Source: Chitinophaga sp. sic0106
Lineage (GTDB): Bacteria > Bacteroidota > Bacteroidia > Chitinophagales > Chitinophagaceae
NCBI RefSeq assembly: GCF_019219075.1
Contig: NZ_JAHUWJ010000001.1
Coordinates: forward strand, 186,001-250,000
Length of the DNA stretch: 64,000 bases
Direction: 5' to 3'
A program made the translations under genes and the position numbers. The notes beneath the pieces were generated by a model. That model did not search any database. It saw only the letters and a program-made list of their open reading frames with translations, and was not told the DNA's origin. Shown here piece by piece: positions 1 through 8,687 of the stretch. Within the stretch, counting starts at the first letter, position 1. Each line of letters opens with the position of its first letter.

Positions 1-67
1 GGCGGTTCAGGCCTGAGCTAAAGCTAAGGATTTTTTTTGGGGGGAGCAATGGGGGAGGGGGAAGGGA

Positions 68-727
68 TTATTTTTTCCGGGTTCGGCGGAGTTCTTCAGT
101 TCCAAATTTAAGGGTTGCCTCATCCTTGATTATCAACGTATCTTTCATCTGTTTTCTGAAAAAATCGCAGGCTGACCCATCGAAGGTTATGTGCACCTGC
201 TTATGACCTGGGCTATTTATATTCAAGGTGTCTGAGTATAGGTGATGAATATGAAGAGGATGTGCTGCCTCATATTCCCTGTTTTCCTCGAATAATAAAA
301 ATAGCTTGTTGACGACTACACCTACCGAAAAGGCCGTGTCCAGACTAATACCTATTTGCAGAGAGTCATTGATAAAAAGCGTTTTATTGATTAAGGGATC
401 ATTACCTGGCCAGGAGCTGTTTTTAATAATGATGCTGTCCCTATCGCTGTCAGGGGTGGCAACCAGCTTGCTGACAATCGGCACTTTGTGGATATCGTTG
501 TGATTGTAGGCATCTATTAAAACAAATCTTCCCTGTTGGGTCCAATTACCGTTAGCATAATCAATGATGCCCCACTTTGTTCTATTGATATAGGTAAAAG
601 TACTATCCTTCGGATTGAAATTCAATTCTATCCAAGGCATTGAGTAGTGCGCATATTCACCAGATATGCGTGGGGCGGCGGTGCAGCTGAACAATAGAAC
701 CGCCAATAGGAAGGTCGTATATTTCAT
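68..727 (-). CDS. Putative lipoprotein of unknown function
   Basis: I do not recognise the family. The 219-residue product starts with a short hydrophobic stretch ending in LLFSC, with Cys15 as a likely lipidation site, so it is probably a membrane-anchored lipoprotein facing the periplasm or outer membrane. The body is polar and rich in aromatic and beta-type segments, with no catalytic motif that I can identify. I chose the ATG at 727 because it puts the lipoprotein signal at the N-terminus; the frame stays open 21 codons further upstream, but those residues do not look like part of a signal. It lies just downstream of a broken transposase, so it may belong to an accessory segment. Confidence 0.6.
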   Translation of the reverse strand: MKYTTFLLAVLLFSCTAAPRISGEYAHYSMPWIELNFNPKDSTFTYINRTKWGIIDYANGNWTQQGRFVLIDAYNHNDIHKVPIVSKLVATPDSDRDSIIIKNSSWPGNDPLINKTLFINDSLQIGISLDTAFSVGVVVNKLFLLFEENREYEAAHPLHIHHLYSDTLNINSPGHKQVHITFDGSACDFFRKQMKDTLIIKDEATLKFGTEELRRTRKK

Positions 728-767
728 GATAACAGGATATTTTACAATGGATGCAGCCATAATGATA

Positions 768-1127
768 TCAAAATAACATTGAAAACCCACATTGCCGAAG
801 ACGCTTCGGTATTTTGTTTAAAATCTGCTTCAGAAAATCGGAGGCGGTTCCTTTTATCATCGCTACTATAGAGCCTTTACGGCCCTTTGCCTGCTTATTG
901 GTGACAATGGTATAAAGCTCCCCGCTAGAGAATGCAGTTTCGTCTATGCTCAAGGCTGGGCCTATGTTCCGTTGGAATAGCATCCATTCACAGGCATGTT
1001 CTTTTTGATCCCAGTTATTAAAGTTGCTAAGGTGATGCTTGTATTGCTGTCCCAGCTGCTTACCATCAACATGGAAGAATTTACCTAGCTGTACTGGGCT
1101 TATTGGATGATTATCTAAGTAATCCTT
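768..1127 (-). pseudogene. Truncated ISAon1-like transposase, catalytic part
   Basis: The frame opens at 1127, 17 bases before the stop of the upstream transposase ORF and in another frame. It encodes family-typical segments: FFHVDGKQLGQQYKHHLSNF, then WDQKEHACEW, then LSIDETAFSSGELYTIVTNK and AKGRKGSIVAMIKGT. The Asp in SIDET is probably the first acidic catalytic residue. After NKIPKRLR the sequence changes to unrelated residues and stops, so the rest of the RNase H-like domain is missing. The deletion joint is therefore near 790-800. No ATG exists at the start of the frame, which suggests it was once read by frameshifting or from a non-ATG start. Confidence 0.65.
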
Positions 1128-1494
1128 TTAAAAAAGCCGCGAACTCCATAGTCATCCGCGTTCCCTTTTTCACAATTTCCCAATCTCTTGTTACTATCTC
1201 ATTTGTTCCTACAACCTCCCAGCGGCGCCGCTTCACAAAGAGTGTAACCTTCTTTCTGCGGATAGGGAAGTCCTGAACTGCAACGGGGGGCAAAAAGTCT
1301 TTTGCATGCAGTTTTTTGTGTTGATGCTCGGCTGGAGCGATATTCTTTTCTTCTAAGTAAATACTAATCTCTGCTTCGGTTTGTGAAGCATCTGTAAGTT
1401 CGAAATAATACAAAATCCCCTCTGGTAGAAGGGCTTCTAAGAGAAGATTCAAATTCTTATCCACTGTTTCCTGTCTAGTTAAACTGCAAAACAA
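1111..1494 (-). CDS. ISAon1-like transposase N-terminal region protein
   Basis: The frame encodes up to 127 residues and includes LLPEGILYYFELTD and a basic segment RRKKVTLFVKRRRW, as in the short first ORF of ISAon1-type elements, which is thought to help bind the element's DNA. The first ten codons of the longest frame look unrelated, so a GTG at 1464 (VDKNLNLLLEALLPEGI) is a plausible real start. The ORF ends in a T6A4 tract overlapping the start of the catalytic frame. Because its partner is truncated, this protein is unlikely to have a transposition role today. Confidence 0.55.
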   Translation of the reverse strand: MFCSLTRQETVDKNLNLLLEALLPEGILYYFELTDASQTEAEISIYLEEKNIAPAEHQHKKLHAKDFLPPVAVQDFPIRRKKVTLFVKRRRWEVVGTNEIVTRDWEIVKKGTRMTMEFAAFLKGLLR

Positions 1495-1549
1495 CGATTT
1501 TTACAACAATCCCCCAGGTATTCAACTTGATCCGACTCTACCATTAAAA

Positions 1550-1573
1550 ACGTGTATCAAAACATGTATCAAA
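1550..1573. repeat. Tandem 12-mer direct repeat near the tRNA 3' end
   Basis: Two abutting copies of ACRTGTATCAAA (1550-1561 and 1562-1573) differ at one base. They lie 49 bases beyond the 3' end of the tRNA gene, on the side of the IS remnant. Short direct repeats in this position can be integrase arm-type sites, but no integrase is present in the window, so that reading is only a suggestion. Confidence 0.5.
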
Positions 1574-1577
1574 CGAT

Positions 1578-1612
1578 AAAGGCTTCCAGCGTACAAAACG
1601 CTGAAAGCCTTT
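1578..1612 (-). terminator. Hairpin terminator of the tRNA gene
   Basis: A 14-base stem (1578-1591 with 1599-1612, one mismatch) around a 7-base loop has A-rich and T-rich outer ends on both strands, so it can act as an intrinsic terminator. It lies ten bases beyond the 3' end of the minus-strand tRNA. Confidence 0.7.
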
Positions 1613-1621
1613 ATAGAAGCG

Positions 1622-1695
1622 TGCTCCCAACAGGGCATGATCCTGTGACCCCCTGATTATGAGTCAGGTGCTCTAACCAACTGAGCTATAGGAGC
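1622..1695 (-). tRNA. tRNA with CAT anticodon (Met, or Ile2)
   Basis: Read on the minus strand, a full cloverleaf folds: acceptor stem GCTCCTA with TGGGAGC (one G-T pair), D arm AGCTCAGTTGGTTAGAGC, anticodon stem CCTGA/TCAGG around loop CTCATAA, T stem ACAGG/CCTGT and discriminator A. The 3' CCA is not encoded. Anticodon CAT with this body (GGGGTCACAGG after the anticodon stem) resembles elongator tRNA-Met, but an Ile2 tRNA modified by TilS cannot be excluded by eye. It is not an initiator type, because the three G-C pairs at the base of the anticodon stem are absent. Confidence 0.9.
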
Positions 1696-1731
1696 TGTTC
1701 CGAAGAACGCAAACCCTCTTTCGAGGGACGG

Positions 1732-1739
1732 CAAAATTA
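1732..1739 (-). promoter_or_regulatory. -7 element (TAATTTTG) for the tRNA gene
   Basis: The minus strand reads TAATTTTG, a match to the Bacteroidota -7 consensus TAnnTTTG, 36 bases before the mature tRNA 5' end. No good -33 TTTG is seen. A small CCCTC-TTTC-GAGGG hairpin (1713-1726) lies in the presumed precursor leader. Confidence 0.5.
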
Positions 1740-1835
1740 ATTATTTTATTCAATTAACCTAAAAAATATTTTGCAGTGTAACTCAAACGCCTATACTTTA
1801 TGAAAAACGTGTTTCTTTGTAGTAAATACGCACAT

Positions 1836-2462
1836 ATGCAGGGAATTAAAAATATCATCTTCGATTTGGGTGGAGTTATCCTAAACATCGACTACAAAAA
1901 AACCAACGACGCTTTTGTAAGTCTCGGTGCTGAAAATTTCCATGAGCTATATTCCCAGTTCAAAGGCTCCAACCTGTTCAACGACCTCGAAACCGGCCAT
2001 GTCACCAACGAGGAGTTCCTGGCTGAAATGCATAAACACCTCCCGGAAAGCGTCACCGATGAGCAGATCATAGCCGCCTGGAACGCCATGCTGCTGGATT
2101 TCCCTCTGCAGCGACTCCAATTACTGCAGCAGTTAAGGCAGCAGTATAATTTATATCTCCTTAGTAATACCAATGCTATCCATCTCGACTACTTCAATAA
2201 AATACTGATGGATACCCGTGGCATCCCTTCGCTGGCGGAATTTTTCGACAAAGCCTATTACTCCCACCTTATGGGATACCGGAAGCCCGGAACGGAGATC
2301 TACCAGGTAGTGCTGGACGAAAATGGACTAAAAGCAGGGGAGACGGTATTTATCGATGATACCTTACCTAATATAGAAGGGGCTAAAAAAGTGGGTATTC
2401 ATACTATCCACCTCGAAGCGCCGAAAACCATTCTGGATATTTTCAAGCCGCTCGCGGTATAA
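1836..2462 (+). CDS. HAD-superfamily phosphatase (subfamily IA, YihX-like)
   Basis: A soluble HAD hydrolase of 208 residues. Motif I is IIFDLGGVI near the N-terminus with the usual nucleophile Asp; motif II is LLSNTN; the motif III lysine is in RKPG; motif IV is FIDDTLPN. The DLGGVI form of motif I is shared with YihX-type sugar-phosphate phosphatases such as alpha-glucose-1-phosphate phosphatase, but the substrate cannot be read from sequence. I start at the ATG at 1836 because family members begin just before motif I; an in-frame ATG at 1800 would add twelve unrelated residues. It is monocistronic, with a terminator right after it. Confidence 0.85.
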   Translation: MQGIKNIIFDLGGVILNIDYKKTNDAFVSLGAENFHELYSQFKGSNLFNDLETGHVTNEEFLAEMHKHLPESVTDEQIIAAWNAMLLDFPLQRLQLLQQLRQQYNLYLLSNTNAIHLDYFNKILMDTRGIPSLAEFFDKAYYSHLMGYRKPGTEIYQVVLDENGLKAGETVFIDDTLPNIEGAKKVGIHTIHLEAPKTILDIFKPLAV

Positions 2463-2472
2463 CTTATAAAAG

Positions 2473-2503
2473 AAAAACCTCACGGAGACGTGAGGTTTTT
2501 TTA
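2473..2503. terminator. Bidirectional terminator between convergent genes
   Basis: A perfect 12-bp stem AAAAACCTCACG/CGTGAGGTTTTT with a GAGA loop lies between the converging HAD phosphatase and DUF4834 genes. A and T runs on both sides let it serve both directions. Confidence 0.85.
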
Positions 2504-2758
2504 TTTAATTTCTTCAAAATCAATGTAATCGCCTTTATCGGGCTTGGATTCCGGACGGGATACCGGAGGCTGCTTCTGCTGCGAACTGTATCCCTGCTGC
2601 GCAGCCTGTTGCTGCTCATATTGCTGGCGCATTGCTTCTTGCATGTCCGACATTTGCCTCCTTACCACCTTCGTAGAGCGGTAAATAGGTATGATGAAGT
2701 CAAACACCAGCTTGTAAAGCAACCAGGCAAGAAAAAGATATATTAGCGTCTTCAACAT
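2501..2758 (-). CDS. DUF4834-family small membrane protein
   Basis: An 85-residue protein with one N-terminal membrane helix (about residues 3-25), then a basic and amphipathic segment (YRSTKVVRRQ), then a Gln-rich stretch and a Pro/Lys/acidic tail ending DYIDFEEIK. This layout and the conserved YIDFEEIK-type end match DUF4834, a Bacteroidota-specific family of unknown function. The topology is probably a single anchor with a cytoplasmic tail. It stands alone, with a -7 element ending only seven bases before the ATG. Confidence 0.75.
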   Translation of the reverse strand: MLKTLIYLFLAWLLYKLVFDFIIPIYRSTKVVRRQMSDMQEAMRQQYEQQQAAQQGYSSQQKQPPVSRPESKPDKGDYIDFEEIK

Positions 2759-2765
2759 AATGGTG

Positions 2766-2773
2766 CAAAGGTA
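2766..2773 (-). promoter_or_regulatory. -7 element (TACCTTTG) for the DUF4834 gene
   Basis: The minus strand reads TACCTTTG, a full match to TAnnTTTG. Only seven bases separate it from the ATG, so the transcript would have almost no 5' leader. No clear -33 element is visible. Confidence 0.55.
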
Positions 2774-2940
2774 GCAGATAATCTTTCCCGACCATTAAAT
2801 CCTCCCGGCATTTTAAGTTTTCTTTAACGTTCATAATACGACTTTCAGCTCCTTGTAACCATTACTTTAACTGCCAAACGCATAACACAAAATCAACATA
2901 CAACTAATCTTATCAGAAAAATATTACTGGAAAAAGAGAT

Positions 2941-2975
2941 TTTGTTTCTTTATCCAATATAAAACCCTAATTTTG
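2941..2975 (+). promoter_or_regulatory. Promoter of the rimP-nusA-infB operon
   Basis: TTTG at 2941-2944 and TAATTTTG at 2968-2975, a full match to the -7 consensus. The 23-base spacing is slightly longer than the usual 19-21. Transcription should start near 2980, ahead of the leader hairpin. Confidence 0.6.
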
Positions 2976-2995
2976 CGTAGGAAAAATGATTCAAA

Positions 2996-3030
2996 CGAAG
3001 GGGACGAGATATCGGCCCCTTCGCGCTTTT
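2996..3030 (+). promoter_or_regulatory. Terminator-like leader hairpin before rimP
   Basis: A perfect 8-bp stem CGAAGGGG/CCCCTTCG (2996-3003 with 3016-3023) is followed by CGCTTTTTG and then, three bases later, the rimP ATG. Stem plus T-run is the layout of an intrinsic terminator, here inside the presumed leader. It could act as an attenuator that answers to NusA level or could hide the start codon. The 12-base loop is large for a classic terminator. Confidence 0.55.
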
Positions 3031-3033
3031 TGT

Positions 3034-3498
3034 ATGGCAAACGAACTCGTGATAACAGCAATAAGGGAGTTGGCAGAAGGCCTGCTGGCAAACGATCCCG
3101 ATAATTTTCTGGTAGATATCAGAATTAAGCCCACAAATAATATTAAGCTCTTTTTGGATGGGGATAAAGGTGTGCCGGTCGACAAACTGGTCTCTTTTAA
3201 CCGCGCCCTTTATGCACAGCTGGAGGAAAAAGCCCTTTTCCCGGATGGTGACTTCTCCCTGGAAGTTTCCTCCCCCGGACTGGATGAACCCCTGAAACTG
3301 CACAGACAATATCTAAAAAATATTGGTCGAAAAGTGGAAGCCACTTTCCCGGACGGTACTTCTAAAGAAGGAACCCTGACCGCAGTATCTGAGGAAGGTT
3401 TTACCATCGAAGAGCTGGTTGGAAAGAAAAAAGAAAAAATATCTACCGAAATAAAATTCAATGAAATCAAGCATACGAAAGTGTGCATTGTGTTCTAA
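3034..3498 (+). CDS. rimP: Ribosome maturation factor RimP
   Basis: 154 residues, typical for RimP, which binds the small subunit early in 30S assembly near S12. The N-terminal domain contains the conserved region with DFSLEVSSPGLDEPL, the family hallmark, and the C-terminal part forms the SH3-like barrel (VEATFPDGTSKEGTLTAV). The ATG at 3034 is chosen because it starts MANELV as in relatives; an in-frame ATG at 2986 would translate through the leader hairpin. First gene of the rimP-nusA-infB operon, 16 bases before nusA. Confidence 0.93.
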   Translation: MANELVITAIRELAEGLLANDPDNFLVDIRIKPTNNIKLFLDGDKGVPVDKLVSFNRALYAQLEEKALFPDGDFSLEVSSPGLDEPLKLHRQYLKNIGRKVEATFPDGTSKEGTLTAVSEEGFTIEELVGKKKEKISTEIKFNEIKHTKVCIVF

Positions 3499-3514
3499 AA
3501 TATAATAAATAAAC

Positions 3515-4762
3515 ATGGCTAGTATTAACCTGATTGAGTCATTCACGGAGTTTAAGGAGGCGGAAAACATTGACCGCCCTACGCTGATGAAGGTTTTGGA
3601 AGATGTTTTCAAAACCCTGCTGAGGAAAAAGTATGGCTCTGATGAGAACTTTGACGTCATTGTAAATACAGAAAAAGGAGACCTTGAAATATTTCGCCGA
3701 CGTACCGTAGTGGAAGATGGAGAAGTGGAAGATGATAATGCTCAAATCGCATTCACAGAGGCTACTGCCATTGAAAAGGATCTCGAAATCGGAGAGGAAC
3801 TCTTCGAAGAAGTAGAGATCCTGGACTTCGGACGCCGCGCCATCCTCGCAGCAAAACAAACGCTGTCGGCACGCATCGGCGACCTCAAAAAGAATATTCT
3901 CGTAAAGAAATATGCTGATAAAGCCGGCGAAATTGTAACCGGTGAAGTATACCAGGTTTGGAAAAAAGAAGTTTTATTGCTTGATGATGAAGGGAATGAA
4001 TTAATTTTGCCTAAAGCCGAACAAATCCCCACCGATTATTTCAAGAAAGGGGAGAACGTTAGAGCGGTGGTGAAAAAGGTAGAAATGAAGAATAATGCCC
4101 CACTCATCATTCTTTCCCGGACACATCCATCCTTCCTGGCTAAATTGCTGGAAATTGAAGTTCCTGAGATCTTTGATGGCCTGATCGTTATTAAGAAAAT
4201 CGTTCGCGAACCAGGTGAAAGAGCTAAAGTGGCCGTTGAATCTTATGACGACCGTATCGACCCGGTAGGTGCCTGCGTGGGTATGAAAGGTAGCCGCATC
4301 CATGGTATCGTTCGTGAGCTCAGAAACGAAAACATTGACATCATTAACTATACTACCAACATCCAACTCCTGATTCAACGCTCGCTCACACCTGCCAGAA
4401 TCAGCCGCATGGAAGTAGATATGGAAAATAAATACGCCTCCGTTTACCTGAACCCAGATCAGGTATCCCTGGCCATCGGTAAAAAAGGCGTTAATATCAA
4501 ACTCGCCTGCGAACTCACCGGATTCGAAATTGACGTATTCCGCGATGAACAACAGGAACAAGCCGAATTTGATATTGATCTGGAAGAATTCTCAGACGAA
4601 ATCGAAGAATGGATCATAGATGAACTGAAGCGCATAGGTTGTGATACTGCCCGCAGCGTATTGGAGCTGACCACAGAAGAACTGGTCCGCCGCTCGGATC
4701 TTGAAGAAGAGACAGTGCAGGATGTAAGAAGAATATTACAGGAAGAGTTTGACAAAGAATAA
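3515..4762 (+). CDS. nusA: Transcription termination/antitermination factor NusA
   Basis: 415 residues in the usual order: N-terminal RNA polymerase-binding domain (about 1-125), S1 RNA-binding domain (about 130-200, [18 protein letters not shown]), and two KH domains (about 205-345) with [14 protein letters not shown] and [16 protein letters not shown]. NusA binds elongating RNA polymerase and modulates pausing, termination and antitermination. A short acidic tail with a helix-hairpin-like motif ([20 protein letters not shown]) ends the protein; the two full C-terminal acidic repeats of E. coli NusA are absent, as in many other bacteria. It stands between rimP and infB, with a 130-base gap to the likely infB start. 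Confidence 0.96.
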   Translation: MASINLIESFTEFKEAENIDRPTLMKVLEDVFKTLLRKKYGSDENFDVIVNTEKGDLEIFRRRTVVEDGEVEDDNAQIAFTEATAIEKDLEIGEELFEEVEILDFGRRAILAAKQTLSARIGDLKKNILVKKYADKAGEIVTGEVYQVWKKEVLLLDDEGNELILPKAEQIPTDYFKKGENVRAVVKKVEMKNNAPLIILSRTHPSFLAKLLEIEVPEIFDGLIVIKKIVREPGERAKVAVESYDDRIDPVGACVGMKGSRIHGIVRELRNENIDIINYTTNIQLLIQRSLTPARISRMEVDMENKYASVYLNPDQVSLAIGKKGVNIKLACELTGFEIDVFRDEQQEQAEFDIDLEEFSDEIEEWIIDELKRIGCDTARSVLELTTEELVRRSDLEEETVQDVRRILQEEFDKE

Positions 4763-4848
4763 AGCCCAGCCAGAACCCTTCCCAGGTAAAGGGCTTATTA
4801 GAAGGGGAATTGATTTTTTCGAGTTATTGTTTAAACGTAAAAAAACAG

Positions 4849-4867
4849 CCCGTTTGGAAGAAACGGG
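4849..4867 (+). promoter_or_regulatory. Hairpin in the nusA-infB gap
   Basis: A perfect 7-bp stem CCCGTTT-GGAAG-AAACGGG sits 25 bases before the likely infB ATG, with no T-run after it. It may influence infB translation or mRNA processing. A weaker repeat, AAGCCC with GGGCTT, lies upstream at about 4763-4796. Confidence 0.4.
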
Positions 4868-4892
4868 AAACAGGGGAGGCCCGAATTACGAT

Positions 4893-7800
4893 ATGCCTGA
4901 AACAACAAACAACACACCACGATTGCTGGCCGCAGCCAAAGAGTTTAATATTGGTAAAGAAACACTTATCGACTTTCTTTCCAATAAAGGCTTCGATATT
5001 GGCGGCTTTGGTTCGCCAAATGCCCGCCTCACGGCTGTTATGTACCAAGCGCTGCAGTCGGAGTTCCAACAGGACAAGGCTAACAAACGCAAAAGCGATC
5101 AGATAGCCCTGCCCAAAGGAAGCGTGTTAGAAGCGAAGAAGAAAGAAGCAGAGAAAGAGAAAGGAAACGAGGAAGCGGAAGCTGTGGCTAAAAAGAACAC
5201 TCCTAAAGAAGAAAAAGAGCCAACTGCTCCAGTAGCAGAAGCACCTAAACCCGAACCTAAGCCGGAACCAGTGAAGGAAACCCCTAAACCGGAACCTAAA
5301 GCTCCCGTTCAGGAAAACCCGCCGGTTAAGGAAAAAGAAAAGGTTGAACCGCCCGTTGCACCACCTCCCCCTGTAGCGGAAGCGCCTAAAACTCAGGCCC
5401 CGCCTGCCGAACCGGAAGTGGTTAAAACCGAAGCTCCTAAAATTAACGGCCCGCGCGTCATCACTACGATCGACCTCGATGCACTCAACCGCGGCGGTAA
5501 AAAACCCGCCCAGAAAGAGCAGCCTAAACAAGAAGCTCCGGAAACAAAACCAGCAGCAACTCAGCCTAAGGAACAACCCGCCGCTGAAAAACCTGCAGCA
5601 CAAGAGCCTGCCGCTCAACCCGAACCACCTAAAGCTCCCGCCGCTGAAAAACCAGCCGCTCCAGCTCAGGTGCAACCGGAAAAACCGGCAGCCAGCACAG
5701 AGAAACCCGCAGAAAAAGCTCCCGAAGCTGCACCTGCTAAGGCTCCTCAACCTGCGCAATCAGCAAAAACAGATAAAACCGATACGACGAAAGACAAAAC
5801 GGAAAAAGCCGCACCGGTTGAAGATAAACCTTTAGTTAACAAAGTGGAAGAAGTATTACAAGAGGCAAAACCGGCTGCTGCAACCAAACCTACGGTTATT
5901 CCTGTCAAACAACCTGTTGTTAAGGAACAACCCGCCAATAACGAGCCGCCCGCCCAAGCTCCTGCTGCACAAAATAATGCAGATGAGCAAGCCAGTGCCG
6001 TTATCGAAAACATTCAGGCCGAAAAATTAACCGGCCCTAAAGTAATTGGCAAAATCGAACTGCCGGTGCAATCCGACAGAAGAGACAATAATAAAAGCAA
6101 CTTCAACAAAGATCGCGACGATAAACGCAAACGTAAGCGCATCATCGTTGAAAAGAAACCTGAACCTATCCAACCGCGCGACTTCAAAGGTGGCGAAAAC
6201 AAGGAAGGTGGCACAGGTACAGGTGATCACCCACGCCATGAACGCCCACACGGCGACCGCAACCAACACGGTGGCGGACAAAATCGTCCAGGTGGTCAAC
6301 ACGGCGACCGCAACCAACACGGTGGTCAAAACCGCCAGGGTGGTCAACACGGTGGCGGACAAAACCGTCCTGGTGGTCAGCACACAGGTGGTCAAAACCG
6401 CCCAGGCGGACAACACAGCGGCGGACAAAACCGTCCTGGTGGTCAGCAAGGTGGTGGATACAATCGCCCAGGTGGCCAGCAAGGTGGTGGTGGATACAAC
6501 CGCCCAGGTGGTCAGCAAGGTGGTGGCCAGAACAGAGGTAACTTCAACCGCCCTGGTCAGGGTGGTGGCTATAACCGCCACGGCAACAGCGGTCCTGATA
6601 AACGTACCGCTGAAGAAAAGGAAATCGACAAAAACGAAATCCAGAATAAGATTAAGGAAACAATGGCCAAACTCTCCGGCAACACCCGCGGTAAGGGCGT
6701 AAAAGCTAAACACCGCCGTGAAAAACGCGAAGAGAGAGCCAATGAAAGAGCTAACCAAAACTTGGAGAACAACAAACTCCAGGTTACCGAATTCATCTCC
6801 GTTAGCGAACTCGCTAACCTGATGGATGTTAGCTTCGCCGAAGTCATCTCAAAATGTATGGGACTCGGTATCATGGTTTCCATTAACCAACGCCTCGACG
6901 CAGAAGTAATCGAGCTGGTATCCGGCGAATTTGGATTCGAAGTAGAATTCATAGGCCTGGACGCAGCAGAAGAATCTGAAGAAGAAGAAGTAACAGACGC
7001 ACCGGAAGATCTGGAACCCCGCGCTCCAATCGTTACCATCATGGGTCACGTTGACCACGGTAAAACTTCCCTGCTCGACTATATCCGTAACGCAAACGTA
7101 GTAGCTGGTGAGGCCGGCGGTATCACCCAGCACATCGGTGCCTACCAGGTGACAACCGCAGGTGGTAAAAAAATCACCTTCCTCGATACGCCAGGTCACG
7201 AAGCGTTTACCGCCATGCGTGCCCGTGGTGCCAAAGCAGCGGATATCGCCGTAATCGTAGTGGCAGCAGATGATGCTATCATGCCTCAAACACGTGAAGC
7301 AATCTCCCACTCACAGGCAGCTGGCCTCCCAATGGTCTTTGCAATCAACAAAATTGATAAAGACGGTGCCAACCCTGAGAAAATTAAAGAACAACTCGCT
7401 GGTATGAACCTCCTGGTAGAAGACTGGGGTGGTAAATATCAAAGCCAGGAAATATCCGCTAAAAACGGTCTGAACATCGATGTACTCCTGGAGAAAATCC
7501 TCCTGGAAGCTGAACTGCTCGAACTGAAAGCCAACCCTAACCGCGAAGGCTCCGGTTCAATCGTAGAAGCTTCCCTGGATAAAGGTCGCGGTTACGTTGC
7601 CTCCCTCCTGGTACAAAATGGTACCCTCCGTCAGGGCGATACCATCGTGTCCGGCTCCTTCTACGGTAAAATTAAAGCCATGTTCAACGAACGTGGTCAG
7701 AAAATGGACGAAGCTGGTCCTTCCATGCCAGTACAGGTGCTCGGCTTGAACGGTGCCCCTCAGGCAGGTGAGAAATTCAGAATGTACGAAAACGAATCTG

Positions 7801-8522
7801 AAGCCAAAGAAGTGGCCAACCGCCGCGCTCAGATCGTTCGCGAACAGGGTATCCGTACCAAGAAACATATCACCCTGGATGAAATCGGTCGCCGTCTGGC
7901 ACTGGGTAACTTCAAACAGCTCAACCTCATCATCAAAGCCGACTTTGATGGTTCCGTGGAAGCGCTGTCCGACTCCCTCCAGAAACTGTCTACCGAAGAA
8001 ATCGTTATCAGTATCGTACACAAAGCAGTGGGTCAGATCACCGAATCCGATGTTCTCCTCGCTACCGCATCCGATGCTATCATCCTCGGTTTCCAGGTAC
8101 GTCCGTCTTCTCAGGCAGCCAAACTCGCCGAGAAAGAAAACATCGAAATCCGCAACTACTCCATCATCTACGATGCGATCGAAGAGATCAAATCCGCAAT
8201 GGAAGGGATGCTGGAACCAAAAATCGAAAAGAAAGTGGTGTGCAACGTCGAAGTACGCGAAACCTACAAATTCGACAAGGTTACAGTGGCTGGTTGCTTC
8301 GTACTCGATGGCAAGCTGACAAGAAATACCCGCGTGAACCTCGTTCGCGATGGTATCGTAGTCCACACAGGAGACCTCGGCTCCCTGAAACGTTATAAAG
8401 AAGACGTGAAGGAAGTAGCCTCCAACATGGAATGCGGTCTGAGTCTGCGTAACTACAGCGATATCCGCCCAGGCGATATCGTCGAAGGCTTCGAAGAAGT
8501 AGAAGTTAAGAGAACTTTATAA
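4893..8522 (+). CDS. infB: Translation initiation factor IF-2 with long repetitive N-terminus
   Basis: 1209 residues, long even for IF-2. It brings initiator tRNA to the 30S subunit with GTP. After a short IF2_N-like segment ([20 protein letters not shown]) comes a Lys/Pro/Ala/Glu-rich linker (about 70-400), then a Gly/Gln/Asn/Arg/His-rich repeat stretch (about 445-570), a second IF2_N segment, and the G domain with G1 GHVDHGKT at 718-725, G3 DTPGHEAF and G4 NKID, followed by the usual C-terminal domains. I start at 4893 (MPETTNN), preceded by GGGGAGG; the frame stays open back to 4749, overlapping nusA. A strong terminator follows the stop. Confidence 0.96.
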   Translation: MPETTNNTPRLLAAAKEFNIGKETLIDFLSNKGFDIGGFGSPNARLTAVMYQALQSEFQQDKANKRKSDQIALPKGSVLEAKKKEAEKEKGNEEAEAVAKKNTPKEEKEPTAPVAEAPKPEPKPEPVKETPKPEPKAPVQENPPVKEKEKVEPPVAPPPPVAEAPKTQAPPAEPEVVKTEAPKINGPRVITTIDLDALNRGGKKPAQKEQPKQEAPETKPAATQPKEQPAAEKPAAQEPAAQPEPPKAPAAEKPAAPAQVQPEKPAASTEKPAEKAPEAAPAKAPQPAQSAKTDKTDTTKDKTEKAAPVEDKPLVNKVEEVLQEAKPAAATKPTVIPVKQPVVKEQPANNEPPAQAPAAQNNADEQASAVIENIQAEKLTGPKVIGKIELPVQSDRRDNNKSNFNKDRDDKRKRKRIIVEKKPEPIQPRDFKGGENKEGGTGTGDHPRHERPHGDRNQHGGGQNRPGGQHGDRNQHGGQNRQGGQHGGGQNRPGGQHTGGQNRPGGQHSGGQNRPGGQQGGGYNRPGGQQGGGGYNRPGGQQGGGQNRGNFNRPGQGGGYNRHGNSGPDKRTAEEKEIDKNEIQNKIKETMAKLSGNTRGKGVKAKHRREKREERANERANQNLENNKLQVTEFISVSELANLMDVSFAEVISKCMGLGIMVSINQRLDAEVIELVSGEFGFEVEFIGLDAAEESEEEEVTDAPEDLEPRAPIVTIMGHVDHGKTSLLDYIRNANVVAGEAGGITQHIGAYQVTTAGGKKITFLDTPGHEAFTAMRARGAKAADIAVIVVAADDAIMPQTREAISHSQAAGLPMVFAINKIDKDGANPEKIKEQLAGMNLLVEDWGGKYQSQEISAKNGLNIDVLLEKILLEAELLELKANPNREGSGSIVEASLDKGRGYVASLLVQNGTLRQGDTIVSGSFYGKIKAMFNERGQKMDEAGPSMPVQVLGLNGAPQAGEKFRMYENESEAKEVANRRAQIVREQGIRTKKHITLDEIGRRLALGNFKQLNLIIKADFDGSVEALSDSLQKLSTEEIVISIVHKAVGQITESDVLLATASDAIILGFQVRPSSQAAKLAEKENIEIRNYSIIYDAIEEIKSAMEGMLEPKIEKKVVCNVEVRETYKFDKVTVAGCFVLDGKLTRNTRVNLVRDGIVVHTGDLGSLKRYKEDVKEVASNMECGLSLRNYSDIRPGDIVEGFEEVEVKRTL
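6229..6590 (+). repeat. In-frame tandem repeats in infB coding GGQNRPGGQ units
   Basis: About 360 bases made of degenerate units of roughly 30-39 bases encoding [11 protein letters not shown] variants, with neighbouring GDRNQHGG and GGYNRPGG forms. The DNA copies are close enough for slippage or recombination to change copy number. The encoded stretch is probably disordered and may bind RNA, as RGG-type sequences often do. Confidence 0.85.
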
Positions 8523-8542
8523 GAACTCTTTTCCATAATCTT

Positions 8543-8579
8543 AAAGTGCAGCGAGGTCCACTTCGCTGCACTTTTTTTT
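8543..8579 (+). terminator. Terminator of the rimP-nusA-infB operon
   Basis: A stem AAAGTGCAGCGA/TCGCTGCACTTT with an 8-base loop, followed by a run of T. It is a textbook intrinsic terminator 20 bases after the infB stop. A second inverted repeat (TTAGATCAG...CTGATCTAA, 8579-8613) follows. Confidence 0.93.
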
Positions 8580-8662
8580 AGATCAGTCCGCTTTTTTCCC
8601 GGCCTGATCTAAACTTTTGTTAAATCCATCGAAATTTAGTAGGGGACTGATCTTTATTTGGT

Positions 8663-8670
8663 TATTTTTG
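8663..8670 (+). promoter_or_regulatory. -7 element (TATTTTTG) for the SurA-like gene
   Basis: TATTTTTG matches TAnnTTTG and lies 17 bases before the chosen ATG at 8688. It lies inside the extended ORF that begins at 8658, which supports the later start. The -33 region is weak. Confidence 0.5.
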
Positions 8671-8687
8671 AACTTTACGAATTTAGT

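Larger units (their letters stand above)
768..1494 (-). mobile_element. Decayed ISAon1-like insertion sequence
   Basis: Two adjacent minus-strand frames resemble the two parts of an ISAon1-family transposase: a complete N-terminal region followed by the start of the catalytic part. The catalytic part stops after about 120 codons where the family needs some 200 more, so the element cannot encode an active transposase. I could not find terminal inverted repeats or a target duplication, so the limits given are those of the coding remnants. It sits on the 3' side of a tRNA gene, a common place for integrated DNA. Family assignment is from remembered sequence patterns. Confidence 0.6.

Noticed and set aside
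1111..1135. Programmed -1 frameshift at the T6A4 tract of the IS remnant
   Set aside because: A -1 shift at T TTA AAA meets a stop after three codons; the catalytic frame lies in the other phase.
6229..6590. Possible CRISPR-like array
   Set aside because: The repeats are in frame, degenerate, without spacers of constant length, and encode GGQNRPGGQ units.
5127..6758. Long antisense frames and an overlapping plus-strand frame (6046-6702) inside infB
   Set aside because: They mirror the low-complexity Pro/Ala/Lys and Gly/Gln coding of IF-2 and are compositionally extreme with no family match.
7557..8366. 269-codon open frame antisense to the IF-2 C-terminal domains
   Set aside because: The sense strand encodes conserved IF-2; the antisense frame has no start context or domain.
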